Below are positions 6,683 through 15,629 of a DNA stretch of 20,996 nucleotides, piece after piece. This DNA comes from Bacteroidota bacterium. Lineage in GTDB: Bacteria > Bacteroidota > Rhodothermia > Balneolales > HLUCCA01. Each line of letters begins with the position of its first letter. Position 1 is the first letter of the stretch. The notes under the pieces are model-generated. The model made no database searches and was not told the origin of the DNA. It saw only the letters and a list, made by a program, of their open reading frames with translations. The position numbers and the translations under genes were made by a program. Location of the stretch: the NCBI GenBank assembly GCA_003448835.1, contig DLXM01000241.1, positions 7,238 to 28,233 of the forward strand, given 5' to 3'.

Positions 6683-8177
6683 AAAAAAGTATTTGTTTTA
6701 TAGAGGCACGGGGGATCCGGCAACTAATACAAGTATTATAACCTGAGCTGTCTGGCAATTTCTCAGCTGCAAACGTACCACCCATTAATTCAACACGGTG
6801 TCTCATTATACGTAGACCCATTCCTTCGTTCGCATTTGAATTTTCCTCAAATCCAGTACCCTTATCTTGTATTTGCAGATAAATGTATTCTTTATTGCCC
6901 CTGATCGATACTTTAATATCTTTTGCTTTACCATGATTTATCGCATTCTTCATGGCTTCCTGCGTGATGAGGTACATGCTGGTAGAAAGTCCCCTATTGT
7001 TGATTTGATCCAAAATTCCGTCAGTTTGAAGTATACATTTCACCTCACCTGATTTTTCTGTTCTTCGCATCAAGACCATGAACGCATTATAAGCGCCTTC
7101 ATCTTCTATACCAACCGGGATGATATCATGACTTAAATCCCTGATTACGTCAACCTCTTTATCAATAAGAGATTTTATAATATCGAGCTTACTATTCAGC
7201 GTTTTTTCATCAATATCGGGCAGCTTAACCTGAATTTCGTTGACCATTATTTTTATGGATGCCAGAATTTGCGCCAGACAATCATGTAAATATTCACCCA
7301 GTTTCCAGCGCTGAACCATACTGTTATTAAGAATTTCCTTTTGAAACTGACCACTTCTCGCTACTTCGCCTTCTAACAGTTTATTTATGCTTAATCGTAT
7401 TTTTGATGCCTGACTTCGTTCCATTGAAGATCCGATAATATGGGCAACGATTTGGATGAAGTGGATATCCTGCTCCGAGTAATTTCTTGGTTTTTTTGAA
7501 TAAAGTCCCAATACACCAAACTTTTTCTGTACATCTCCAATATTTATCAGTAAACCGGAAGAAATTTCATATTTATTCAACTGTGGTAACAAGCTATACT
7601 TATTTTCAGTTGAATAATTTTTCGTAACTAAAGGCTTAGAGGACTTTAATGCGAAACATAAATCAGTTTTTCCATCCAAAGGAATTGGTTTTGGTTTACT
7701 TTTTGTTCCTTTTAGGTTACTACCCAGCATCTTCATCGTATTCTTATCATCAACTATGCCATATATCAGGCAGTAATCCATGTAGAGAATTTTGCATAAA
7801 TTCTGGACAGCTTTTTCAATAATTTTTTGAGTATCATTTATTTTTAGTGCGTAAATACCGAGTTCGGCCAGACCTTCCTGATGACGGGCTCTTTCAGCCA
7901 GTTCATCAATAACAACTTGCAATTCTTTCTGGCTGGTTACCAATTGTTTGGTAGTGGATCGCAATTCTTTGTTCGTAGATTTAAGTTCCTCATTTGATAA
8001 ACGTAATTCTTCGATGGAAGCTTCATACTCTTCCACACTCATTTGGAGTCTGGATTGAGTTATCCTCAACTCTTTTTTCAGCCCGACATTTTCTTTAATG
8101 GCAATTTTACCGCCGGCTGAAGCTCCCGGTTTCACAACCAAGGATTTTACTAGAAGTGAATTATCAGTTTTTTTCAT
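6681..8177 (-). CDS. Soluble sensor histidine kinase with N-terminal coiled coil and GAF domain (NarX/DegS-type core)
   Basis: A 498-residue kinase with no transmembrane segment, so the signal is probably cytoplasmic. Order: basic N-terminal tail (1-35); a heptad-rich coiled coil (about 36-98) with SNEELKSTNKELRST, very like the coiled coils of CheR/CheB-type PAS proteins; a GAF domain (about 105-255); a HisKA_3-type dimerisation domain with His298 in LGEYLHDCLAQ; and a HATPase_c domain with the N box around Asn411 (EAMKNAINHG), DKGTGFE at 438-444 and GMGLRIMRHR at 452-461. The class phosphorylates NarL/FixJ regulators, which agrees with the coupled partner downstream. The ATG at 8177 has AAGG about 5 bases upstream. 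It is divergent from the dipeptidyl peptidase gene, with 188 bases between starts. Confidence 0.95.
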   Translation of the reverse strand: MKKTDNSLLVKSLVVKPGASAGGKIAIKENVGLKKELRITQSRLQMSVEEYEASIEELRLSNEELKSTNKELRSTTKQLVTSQKELQVVIDELAERARHQEGLAELGIYALKINDTQKIIEKAVQNLCKILYMDYCLIYGIVDDKNTMKMLGSNLKGTKSKPKPIPLDGKTDLCFALKSSKPLVTKNYSTENKYSLLPQLNKYEISSGLLINIGDVQKKFGVLGLYSKKPRNYSEQDIHFIQIVAHIIGSSMERSQASKIRLSINKLLEGEVARSGQFQKEILNNSMVQRWKLGEYLHDCLAQILASIKIMVNEIQVKLPDIDEKTLNSKLDIIKSLIDKEVDVIRDLSHDIIPVGIEDEGAYNAFMVLMRRTEKSGEVKCILQTDGILDQINNRGLSTSMYLITQEAMKNAINHGKAKDIKVSIRGNKEYIYLQIQDKGTGFEENSNANEGMGLRIMRHRVELMGGTFAAEKLPDSSGYNTCISCRIPRASIKQILF

Positions 8178-8365
8178 TTTACCTTAGTTGAATCAACATA
8201 CCTCTAATTCAACTGTAAACGAAATTGTATTAATAAATGAAAATTGGAAAGTTGAAAGCATTCGTTTTCATCTATTTACGAGTTTTGATGCTAGCTTTAG
8301 CAAGATTTTAAATTATATTCCCATAATATTTTTCTCTAACTGCCACCTATCACTAATGAAATGAC
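8178..8365. promoter_or_regulatory. Divergent intergenic region between the kinase and dipeptidyl peptidase genes
   Basis: 188 AT-rich bases that must carry promoters for both directions. I see no motif strong enough to name. A small inverted repeat, tgcta-gctt-tagca, sits at 8289-8302, about 65 bases before the peptidase start. Confidence 0.4.
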
Positions 8366-10651
8366 ATGGTTATGAAACGACTACGAATAATCACAATTGG
8401 TCTTATTTTTGCCTCCGTACTCTCACTTTCGGCTCAGGCACAAAAAACCGGGGTTGAACTCTACAACGAAATGGGACAATCCGGTTTTGTGAAATCCGAG
8501 GGACAAGCCCGAATTAACTGGCTCCCTGACAACATGGGATACATGGAAACCGAAAAATCCACCGACGGATTTACCACATTCTATCGTGTTAATCCTGCTA
8601 ATGGACGCCGTAGCGAGCTATTTTCTGACCGCTCAAAACAAGCCCTCATCAGTAGTTACAATTCCTCAACCGGGAAAACCGTTGCCGGACTCCCCTTTTC
8701 AACTTTCAATTTCGTGATGGATAATCAAGCGATTTTCTTCACGGCCGATAGTACCGATTTTGTGTTCGATCTGGAATCAAATACACTTCGTACGTTGTTC
8801 AAGCCAGTAGTCGAACGTGCTCCATACACCGATGAATTGATGCGTTCGATGCAGAACAGTCAGCTTTGGAATGGCACCTACTCAAATGATTACACCAAAT
8901 TTGCATACGTAAAAGGGTATGATCTTTATGTGGTAGATACTCAAACCCGTGAGGAAAAACGTGTTACCCACGACGGTAGTGAAGAACAAATGAACGGACA
9001 ACCAAGTTGGGTATATCCCGAGGAGTTCGGTCAACGTGAAGCGTATTGGTTCTCGCCTGACAATTCCAAAATTGCCTACCTCCAATACAACGAAACCGAT
9101 GTTTATCAATATCCGATCATACATGAATTAACATTCGAAACCGGACTTGAATTAGAGCGATATCCAAAAGCTGGCGAAGACAATCCAACGGTAAATCTTT
9201 TTATTGTGGATTTGAACTCCGGTGCGATTGATCAGGTTCCAACAAACAGCAATACCGATACCTACATTGTACGTCCAATCTGGAGAAATAACGGCAGCGA
9301 ACTTACTTTCCGCAGACTAAATCGCCAACAAAATCATATCGAATTACTTGCTTATACACTCTCCAGTAAGTCCGTGCGAACTATTTTGGATGAAACAGAA
9401 GAAGCGTATATCAATTTGCACGACAATTTCATCCAGTTAGACGATAATAACACCTTTATATGGACGTCTGAAGTCAGTGGTTACAATCATATCTATCATT
9501 ACAATTTTGATGGCACTCTCATCAATCAACTAACAAGCGGTGAAAATCCGGTTGGCAGCATCGTTAATGTTGATCAGAAGAATAAAAAAGTTTATTTCAC
9601 AGCATTCGAAAATATGGGACTGGACAGTCATTTCTACGTAGTGGATATGAACGGTCGCAACCTGAAAAAACTCACTTCCAATGCGGGACGTCATTCAATC
9701 AGCATGAACGAAGCTGCTGAGTTTTATATCGATATGTACTCTTCGTTTGATGAAGCACCATCCGCAACATTGTATCGCACAAATGGACGACTTGTTAGAG
9801 ACTTGATGACATCCGACATCACCAATGTTGAAACAAACAACCTCCAAAAACCTGAGATATTGACGTTTAAAGCGGCTGATGGGGTGACAGATCTGACAGC
9901 TTTGGTTTATAAGCCGGTAGATTTCGATGAGACGAAGAGTTATCCCGTACTGTTACCATTGTATGGTGGTCCGGAAGGTCAGGATGTGAATAATACCTAC
10001 AAAAATGCAGATGGATTTCAGCGATTGGCACAACTTGGATTTATCGTAGTACGCGCAAACTATCGTGGATCCGGAAATCGTGGTAAAGCATTCGCTACCA
10101 TGCATTACAGAAAATTGGGTTCGTACGAAATCGATGATTATGCAGAAGCAATTCGTCAGGTGACAAAGCGTCCATATGCTGATGGCTCACGTGTGGGAGT
10201 TTACGGACATTCATATGGTGGATATGCGACCGCGTTGTTGATGTTGCGCTATCCTGATTTATTCCATGTTGGGGTTTCCGGTGCACCTGTTACCGACTGG
10301 CGTAGTTATGATACCATCTACACCGAACGATTCATGGACACGCCACAGAATAATAAGGAAGGTTATGATTTCGGTTCAGCAATGGCTTATGCCGAAAATC
10401 TGAAAGGTAAACTTCTGATTGTACACGGAACAACCGATAACAACGTACATCCAGGTAATAGTATCATGTTGATTGATGCTCTTATTAAAAAAGACAAAAT
10501 TTTTGATGTAATGTTCTACCCTGATAATCGTCACGGAATTCGTGGTGCACACGGACTACATTACAATAAAATCCGGATGCATTATCTGGTAGAAAACCTG
10601 AAACCTGAGTCTGCTGATGAGTTTTTAAAGCAGAACGCCTGGAGCAATTAA
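8366..10651 (+). CDS. Dipeptidyl peptidase IV (S9B prolyl oligopeptidase family), exported
   Basis: A 761-residue serine peptidase that removes N-terminal Xaa-Pro dipeptides, probably in the periplasm or outer-membrane space. A signal peptide (about 1-25, ending LSAQAQ) precedes an eight-bladed beta-propeller (about 45-480). This contains SWVYPEEFGQREAYWFSPD, whose Glu219-Glu220 pair corresponds to the double-Glu motif that anchors the substrate N-terminus in DPP4 relatives. The alpha/beta-hydrolase domain (about 495-750) has YRGSGNRG, the nucleophile Ser616 in GHSYGGYA, Asp691 in GTTDNNVH and His723 in DNRHGIRG. All catalytic residues are present and the length is normal for the family. A second ATG at 8372 (MKRLRI) is equally plausible as the start, since neither has a clear Shine-Dalgarno. 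The gene is monocistronic, with a terminator 50 bases downstream. Confidence 0.95.
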   Translation: MVMKRLRIITIGLIFASVLSLSAQAQKTGVELYNEMGQSGFVKSEGQARINWLPDNMGYMETEKSTDGFTTFYRVNPANGRRSELFSDRSKQALISSYNSSTGKTVAGLPFSTFNFVMDNQAIFFTADSTDFVFDLESNTLRTLFKPVVERAPYTDELMRSMQNSQLWNGTYSNDYTKFAYVKGYDLYVVDTQTREEKRVTHDGSEEQMNGQPSWVYPEEFGQREAYWFSPDNSKIAYLQYNETDVYQYPIIHELTFETGLELERYPKAGEDNPTVNLFIVDLNSGAIDQVPTNSNTDTYIVRPIWRNNGSELTFRRLNRQQNHIELLAYTLSSKSVRTILDETEEAYINLHDNFIQLDDNNTFIWTSEVSGYNHIYHYNFDGTLINQLTSGENPVGSIVNVDQKNKKVYFTAFENMGLDSHFYVVDMNGRNLKKLTSNAGRHSISMNEAAEFYIDMYSSFDEAPSATLYRTNGRLVRDLMTSDITNVETNNLQKPEILTFKAADGVTDLTALVYKPVDFDETKSYPVLLPLYGGPEGQDVNNTYKNADGFQRLAQLGFIVVRANYRGSGNRGKAFATMHYRKLGSYEIDDYAEAIRQVTKRPYADGSRVGVYGHSYGGYATALLMLRYPDLFHVGVSGAPVTDWRSYDTIYTERFMDTPQNNKEGYDFGSAMAYAENLKGKLLIVHGTTDNNVHPGNSIMLIDALIKKDKIFDVMFYPDNRHGIRGAHGLHYNKIRMHYLVENLKPESADEFLKQNAWSN

Positions 10652-10700
10652 TCTGAACGATTCATGATTTGGTAAGGTTTAACTTGTTAGACTTGTAATT

Positions 10701-10746
10701 AAAGTCCCCGGTTTGTGCGTTAATGCAATGAGCCGGGGACTTTTGT
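10701..10746 (+). terminator. Intrinsic terminator of the dipeptidyl peptidase gene
   Basis: The arms aaagtccccgg (10701-10711) and ccggggacttt (10733-10743) form a perfect 11-bp stem around a 21-base loop that can itself pair weakly (tgc/gca). The stem runs into a short T-run (10741-10744). Confidence 0.85.
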
Positions 10747-10953
10747 ACATAATTTTACCTTGTATCTAAAAAAGTTTTCATTATATCTGTACGATTTTTG
10801 TCGATTACAAGATAAAAATGTCGTAAATTGAAGACTTTGGAATTACAGTCAGTTGTTACATATTTCTGACCGTAATTTACATTAAGTACAGAATCTCAAT
10901 TTTAATTGATTTCTGATCTTAGCAACATTCAACACATTGAATTTGAACAGTAA
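10747..10953 (+). promoter_or_regulatory. Leader/promoter region of the nqr operon
   Basis: 207 AT-rich bases between the peptidase terminator and the nqrA start; no gene is visible. They must hold the nqr promoter. A TTTG at 10797-10800 with a TAAATTG at 10824-10830 faintly resembles the Bacteroidota -33/-7 arrangement, but the spacing is long and I would not rely on it. No riboswitch-like structure was recognised. Confidence 0.4.
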
Positions 10954-12315
10954 ATGCCTGACGTTATAAAAATTAAGCGCGGTGTTGATATCAAGCTGGC
11001 TGGAGAGGCTGACAAAAAATTCAGTACTCCTAAACCAGTAGAATCTGTCGCACTCAAACCAGATGATTTTCACGGTGTCCGTTTCAAACTTTCAGTAAAA
11101 GAAGGTGACGAAGTTAAAGCCGGATCCCCATTATTTTTTAATAAAGACAACGAGCAGGTACAGTTTTGCTCTCCGGTGAGTGGTGAAGTAACTCACGTTG
11201 TAAGAGGAGATAAGCGCAAATTACTGGAAGTCCGCGTGCGTGCCGATAAAGAAATTAAATATGAGGACTTCGGTTCGGCAAATCCGGTACATCTCAAACG
11301 AGATGAAATCCTGAGCAAAATCTTGGCTTCCGGATGTTTCCCATTCTTCAAACAACGTCCTTATAATGTGGTTGGCGATCCAACAATCGTACCAAAAGAT
11401 ATATTTATTTCAGGATTTGATTCAGCTCCACTTGCTCCCGATATGGGATTGATCATGCAAGGCCAGGAAAAAGAATTCAACACCGGAATTACCGCACTTA
11501 CGAAACTGACATCCGGCAAAGTCCACATCAGCCTGAAAGCAAACGTAAAAACTCCTGATGCATTCTCACATGTTCAAGGTCTTGAAATGCATTTTTTCGA
11601 TGGACCACACCCTGCCGGTCTTGTTGGAGTTCAAATCGCTCAAATTTCTCCTATCAATAAAGGTGAAACTATATGGACCATCAGTCCGGAGCACGTTGTT
11701 ATCATCGGACGTCTTTTCTTAAAGGGAATTTTCGATGCCCGAATTAATCTTGCCATTACAGGTTCAGAAGTAAAAGAAAAAACATACCACAGTACACTTA
11801 TCGGTGCTTCTGCTACCGCATTTACCAAAGGAAACATCACAGACGGTAATAATCGGGTTATTAGTGGTAATGTGCTTACGGGAACTCAGATTGAAGCCGA
11901 CGGATACTTAAGCTTTTACGAACGCCAGATTACTGTGATTCCAGAAGGCACTGAACCGGAATTATTTGGATGGTTGATTCCTAAAACCGACAAATTCAGT
12001 ATTTCACGTACGCTTCCATCGTGGTTTCAACGCCAGATTGGTGAAGTGACCTACAATTTAGATACGAATCAGCATGGTGAACGCCGGGCTTTTGTAGTAA
12101 CTGGTGAGTACGAAAAAGTGTTTCCATTCGACATCTACCCGGTCCAATTGCTTAAAGCGGTTATCACAAACGATATCGACGCAATGGAAAACCTGGGTAT
12201 GTACGAAGTGGTAGAAGAAGACTTTGCCTTGTGCGAAGTAGTTTGTACCTCAAAAATAGCCGTCCAGAAAATCGTGCGTAACGGCCTCGATATGATGCGA
12301 CAAGAAATGGGTTAA
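10954..12315 (+). CDS. nqrA: Na+-translocating NADH:quinone reductase subunit A
   Basis: A 453-residue cytoplasmic subunit of the sodium-pumping NADH dehydrogenase. The N-terminus has the family pattern IKIKRGVDIKLAGEA, followed by a biotinyl-lipoyl-like segment (VKEGDEVKAGSPLFFNKD, SPVSGEV). The middle and C-terminal parts are typical of NqrA, with MHFFDGPHPAGLVGVQI, TYHSTLIGASATAF and FPFDIYPVQLLKA. Length and motifs are normal. It opens the nqrABCDEF operon; nqrB starts 29 bases after its stop. Confidence 0.97.
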   Translation: MPDVIKIKRGVDIKLAGEADKKFSTPKPVESVALKPDDFHGVRFKLSVKEGDEVKAGSPLFFNKDNEQVQFCSPVSGEVTHVVRGDKRKLLEVRVRADKEIKYEDFGSANPVHLKRDEILSKILASGCFPFFKQRPYNVVGDPTIVPKDIFISGFDSAPLAPDMGLIMQGQEKEFNTGITALTKLTSGKVHISLKANVKTPDAFSHVQGLEMHFFDGPHPAGLVGVQIAQISPINKGETIWTISPEHVVIIGRLFLKGIFDARINLAITGSEVKEKTYHSTLIGASATAFTKGNITDGNNRVISGNVLTGTQIEADGYLSFYERQITVIPEGTEPELFGWLIPKTDKFSISRTLPSWFQRQIGEVTYNLDTNQHGERRAFVVTGEYEKVFPFDIYPVQLLKAVITNDIDAMENLGMYEVVEEDFALCEVVCTSKIAVQKIVRNGLDMMRQEMG

Positions 12316-12344
12316 TGACTCAACACATAGTCTGAAATTAACGA

Positions 12345-13535
12345 ATGAAAGTATTACATAATTTTTTAGAACGACTTAAGCCCAATTTCGAAAAGGGCGG
12401 TAAACTGGCGAAATACTGGCCGGTATATGATGGCTTTGCTACTTTCTTGTTTGTTCCGGGACACCCGGTACACAGAGGCGGCGCCCATATCCGCGATGGT
12501 ATCGACCTGAAACGAACCATGAATACGGTTATCACGGCCCTCATCCCGGCGCTTCTGTTTGGTATGTGGAACACCGGTTACCAACATTACCTGGCTTTAG
12601 GTATCGATGCAACATTTCTGGAGCAGTTCATTTTTGGTGCAATCAAGGTTCTACCTCTGGTTATTGTTTCTTATGCTGTCGGATTAGGAACTGAGTTCTT
12701 TTTCTGTGTCATAAGAGGACACCAAATAAACGAGGGTTATCTGGTATCGGGAATGTTGATTCCCCTCATTATGCCTGTTGATCTTCCACTATGGATGTTA
12801 GCTCTGTCCGTAATTTTTGCCGTTGTAATCGGTAAAGAAGTCTTCGGTGGCACCGGGATGAACATCTTTAACCCGGCATTACTCGCACGTGCATTCGCAT
12901 TCTTTGCGTATCCGGCTTATATGTCAGGTGATACAGTGTGGGTGAACGTAAGCACATCAGCAGGACAAGCTGTAGTAGACGGTTTTTCAGGTGCAACAGC
13001 TCTTGGAACACTTGCTACAACAGGGACAACTGTTTTCTCAGCTTGGGATGCCTTCGTTGGAACAATTCCGGGGTCGATTGGAGAAACTTCTGTAATTGCC
13101 ATCCTGCTTGGAGCAGGTATTTTGTTGTTCACCGGAATTGGAAGCTGGAGAATCATGTTGAGCGCACTTCTTGGCGGTGCAGCAATGGGACTCATTTTTA
13201 ATGCAGTTGCTCCTTATGCTTTGAGTGAAGTACAGCAACAATTCATGGCGGTCCCCTACTGGCACCAGTTAATCTTAGGTGGATTTGCATTCGGTATTGT
13301 ATTTATGGCAACGGATCCGGTTTCCGGCTCACAGACCGATACCGGTAAATGGATTTATGGATTCTTAATCGGATTCCTTGCAATTATGATCCGCGTATTT
13401 AATCCGGCTTACCCTGAAGGTGTAATGCTTGCCATTCTATTTATGAATACCATGGCACCATTAATTGACCATTATGTTGTTCAGGCAAATGTGAAGCGAC
13501 GTAAAAACAGAATTTTAAGTCAAGGGAGCATTTAA
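12345..13535 (+). CDS. nqrB: Na+-translocating NADH:quinone reductase subunit B
   Basis: A 396-residue polytopic membrane subunit that carries covalent FMN and takes part in sodium translocation and quinone reduction. Visible landmarks: PVHRGGAHIRDGIDLKRTMN near the N-terminus, the GGTGMNIFNPALLARAF helix, the flavinylation motif DGFSGATAL with Thr218 as predicted FMN-bearing residue, and MATDPVSG near the C-terminus. About ten hydrophobic helices are present. The motif marks it as a substrate of the ApbE encoded at 17010. The stop is separated from the nqrC ATG by a single base. Confidence 0.97.
   Translation: MKVLHNFLERLKPNFEKGGKLAKYWPVYDGFATFLFVPGHPVHRGGAHIRDGIDLKRTMNTVITALIPALLFGMWNTGYQHYLALGIDATFLEQFIFGAIKVLPLVIVSYAVGLGTEFFFCVIRGHQINEGYLVSGMLIPLIMPVDLPLWMLALSVIFAVVIGKEVFGGTGMNIFNPALLARAFAFFAYPAYMSGDTVWVNVSTSAGQAVVDGFSGATALGTLATTGTTVFSAWDAFVGTIPGSIGETSVIAILLGAGILLFTGIGSWRIMLSALLGGAAMGLIFNAVAPYALSEVQQQFMAVPYWHQLILGGFAFGIVFMATDPVSGSQTDTGKWIYGFLIGFLAIMIRVFNPAYPEGVMLAILFMNTMAPLIDHYVVQANVKRRKNRILSQGSI
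13522..13528 (+). promoter_or_regulatory. Shine-Dalgarno of nqrC inside the end of nqrB
   Basis: aagggag about 8 bases before the nqrC ATG at 13537, within the last codons of nqrB. It supports this start and suggests coupled translation of nqrB and nqrC. Confidence 0.7.
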
Positions 13536-13536
13536 C

Positions 13537-14262
13537 ATGGATGTAAATAAGAACAGTTATACGTTTATGTTCGCTGCAGTGATGGTTGTCATTGTCGCAG
13601 CATTATTATCTTACGCAGCTACTACATTAAAGCCCTATCAGGATAAAAATGTTGAAATGGAAAAAATGCAGAATATTCTGAGTTCCATTGCCATTGAAAC
13701 AAGTCGTGAGGGCGCAGCTGAATTGTATCCTACTTACATCACAGAGCAACTTGTTATCAATAACAATGCTTTAATAGATGGAGTTGATGCGTTTACAATT
13801 GACATGGCAAAAGAAATTCGCAAACCGATTTCTGAAAGAAATGCCCCTTTATTTATCGCTGAAAAAGAAGGCTCTACCTATTATATCGTACCACTTAGAG
13901 GAGTGGGATTGTGGGGTCCAATTTGGGGTTATATAGCTCTTGAAAAAGACTTATCAACTATCTATGGGGCGAATTTTGACCACTCTAAAGAAACTCCGGG
14001 ACTTGGTGCAGAAATAAATACCCCTTCATTTTACGGGCAATTCAAAGGCAAATCCATATTGGATGAGTCAGGAAACCTGATTGGAATTGATGTGCGTAAA
14101 GGAGATGCATCTGAATCAAACGAAGTCGATGGTATCAGTGGTGGGACGATCACTTCAGACGGTGTAGAAATTATGATTGCTGAAAATCTTCAGGCTTACA
14201 TCCCTTTCCTTAAAGAGTATGTAGGTCAAGAAGCTGTTTCTTCTGATCAACCATCAAATTAA
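13537..14262 (+). CDS. nqrC: Na+-translocating NADH:quinone reductase subunit C
   Basis: A 241-residue subunit with one N-terminal membrane helix (about 8-28) and a periplasmic FMN domain. The segment PLRGVGLWGPIWGYIAL is a strong NqrC signature, as is SKETPGLGAEI. The covalent FMN site is the motif DGISGGTITS, with Thr204 as predicted flavinylated residue. It has Gly where the classic motif has Ala (SGGT versus SGAT), a variant I believe is common in Bacteroidota NqrC. ApbE encoded at 17010 would attach the FMN. nqrD begins 31 bases downstream. Confidence 0.97.
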   Translation: MDVNKNSYTFMFAAVMVVIVAALLSYAATTLKPYQDKNVEMEKMQNILSSIAIETSREGAAELYPTYITEQLVINNNALIDGVDAFTIDMAKEIRKPISERNAPLFIAEKEGSTYYIVPLRGVGLWGPIWGYIALEKDLSTIYGANFDHSKETPGLGAEINTPSFYGQFKGKSILDESGNLIGIDVRKGDASESNEVDGISGGTITSDGVEIMIAENLQAYIPFLKEYVGQEAVSSDQPSN

Positions 14263-14293
14263 TTTTATAAAGCAACTCATTTAGTTACACATT

Positions 14294-14977
14294 ATGGCAG
14301 ATGTTTTAGAAAAACCGAAAGCAGTGGCACAACCAAAAGAACCTCTATTTTCGAAAAAAAATCGTAGACTAATAAGTGATCCTTTCAACGACAATAATCC
14401 AATTACCATTCAGGTATTGGGTATTTGTTCTGCATTGGCAATCACCGTAAAATTATATCCGGCTCTTGTAATGGCTATATCAGTAGTTTTTGTACTTGTA
14501 GCAGCCAACGTGATTGTATCCCTCATGCGAAATATGATCCCCAATCGAATCAGGATCATCGTACAACTTGTAGTTGTTGCCGCACTGGTAGCACTTGTTG
14601 ATCAGGTTCTTAAAGCGTTTGTGTATGATATCTCTAAAGAACTCTCCGTATTTGTGGGCCTGATTATCACAAACTGTATCATCATGGGTCGCCTTGAAGC
14701 TTTTGCTCTCGGTAACAAACCATGGAGAGCATTTTTGGATGGTCTCGGAAATGCAATCGGTTATGGAGTCATCCTTATTATTGTTGCTTTCTTCAGAGAA
14801 TTGCTCGGTTCAGGTACATTATTTGGTATTCAGGTAATTCCTGATGCCTGGTACATGGTAAATGGCGGATTCTACAGCAACAACGGATTTATGTTACTTC
14901 CACCAATGGCATTGATTGTTGTAGGTATCATTATCTGGGTACAGCGCTCACGCAACACTAAACTGATCGAGGAGTAA
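14294..14977 (+). CDS. nqrD: Na+-translocating NADH:quinone reductase subunit D
   Basis: A 227-residue membrane subunit with six helices. Cys45 (QVLGICSALA) and Cys128 (IITNCIIMGRLEA) are 83 residues apart, the same spacing as the NqrD cysteines that bind the iron centre shared with NqrE in Vibrio. The first 16 or so residues (MADVLEKPKAVAQPKE) are a polar extension compared with the Vibrio protein; the next in-frame segment, LFSKKNRRLISDP, is where the usual protein begins. Other signatures: GNKPWRAFLDGLGN and GYGVILIIVAFFRELLGSG. It is 6 bases from nqrE. Confidence 0.96.
   Translation: MADVLEKPKAVAQPKEPLFSKKNRRLISDPFNDNNPITIQVLGICSALAITVKLYPALVMAISVVFVLVAANVIVSLMRNMIPNRIRIIVQLVVVAALVALVDQVLKAFVYDISKELSVFVGLIITNCIIMGRLEAFALGNKPWRAFLDGLGNAIGYGVILIIVAFFRELLGSGTLFGIQVIPDAWYMVNGGFYSNNGFMLLPPMALIVVGIIIWVQRSRNTKLIEE
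14969..14974 (+). promoter_or_regulatory. Shine-Dalgarno of nqrE inside the end of nqrD
   Basis: gaggag 9 bases before the nqrE ATG at 14984, formed by the last two Glu codons of nqrD. Confidence 0.7.
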
Positions 14978-14983
14978 TAAATC

Positions 14984-15601
14984 ATGCAAGAATTAATCAA
15001 TATTTTTGTTAAAGCGATATTTGTCGAGAACATGATTTTTGCCTACTTCCTGGGCATGTGTTCGTATTTGGCAGTATCTAAAAAAGTTGAAACAGGTGTT
15101 GGACTAGGATTAGCTGTAATATTTGTACTTGGAATTACCGTTCCGGCAAACTACTTACTACAAAATTACGTCTTGGCTGAAGGTGCTTTAGCCTGGTTAA
15201 GTCCTGATTTAGCATCCGTAGACCTGAGCTTCTTGTCATTCATCTTGTTTATTGCAATCATTGCTTCAATGGTGCAGTTAGTTGAAATGGCCGTCGAAAA
15301 ATTCGCTCCTGCTCTGTATAACTCACTTGGAATTTTCTTACCACTAATTGCGGTGAACTGTGCCATCTTAGGTGGATCATTGTTCATGCAGGAAAGAAAT
15401 TATGCAAACATCACCGAAGCTTCAGTTTTCGGACTAGGTAGTGGCGTTGGCTGGTTTTTAGCAATTGTAGCAATTGCCGCAATTCGGGAAAAAATCCAAT
15501 ACTCAGATGTACCAAAACCTCTCAAAGGATTGGGAATCACATTTATCATTACCGGATTGATGGGTATTGCGTTCATGTCATTCATGGGTATCAAGTTATA
15601 A
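14984..15601 (+). CDS. nqrE: Na+-translocating NADH:quinone reductase subunit E
   Basis: A 205-residue membrane subunit homologous to NqrD with inverted topology. Cys26 ([11 protein letters not shown]) and Cys126 ([15 protein letters not shown]) are the expected ligands of the iron centre at the NqrD/NqrE interface. [22 protein letters not shown] and [10 protein letters not shown] are strong family signatures. It is a few residues longer than the Vibrio protein, with the extra length between the two cysteines. The iron site is the presumed target of NqrM, encoded at 18086-18316. Confidence 0.97.
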   Translation: MQELINIFVKAIFVENMIFAYFLGMCSYLAVSKKVETGVGLGLAVIFVLGITVPANYLLQNYVLAEGALAWLSPDLASVDLSFLSFILFIAIIASMVQLVEMAVEKFAPALYNSLGIFLPLIAVNCAILGGSLFMQERNYANITEASVFGLGSGVGWFLAIVAIAAIREKIQYSDVPKPLKGLGITFIITGLMGIAFMSFMGIKL

Positions 15602-15629
15602 TATTTTCACTAAGAATAACTTTTAAGAA

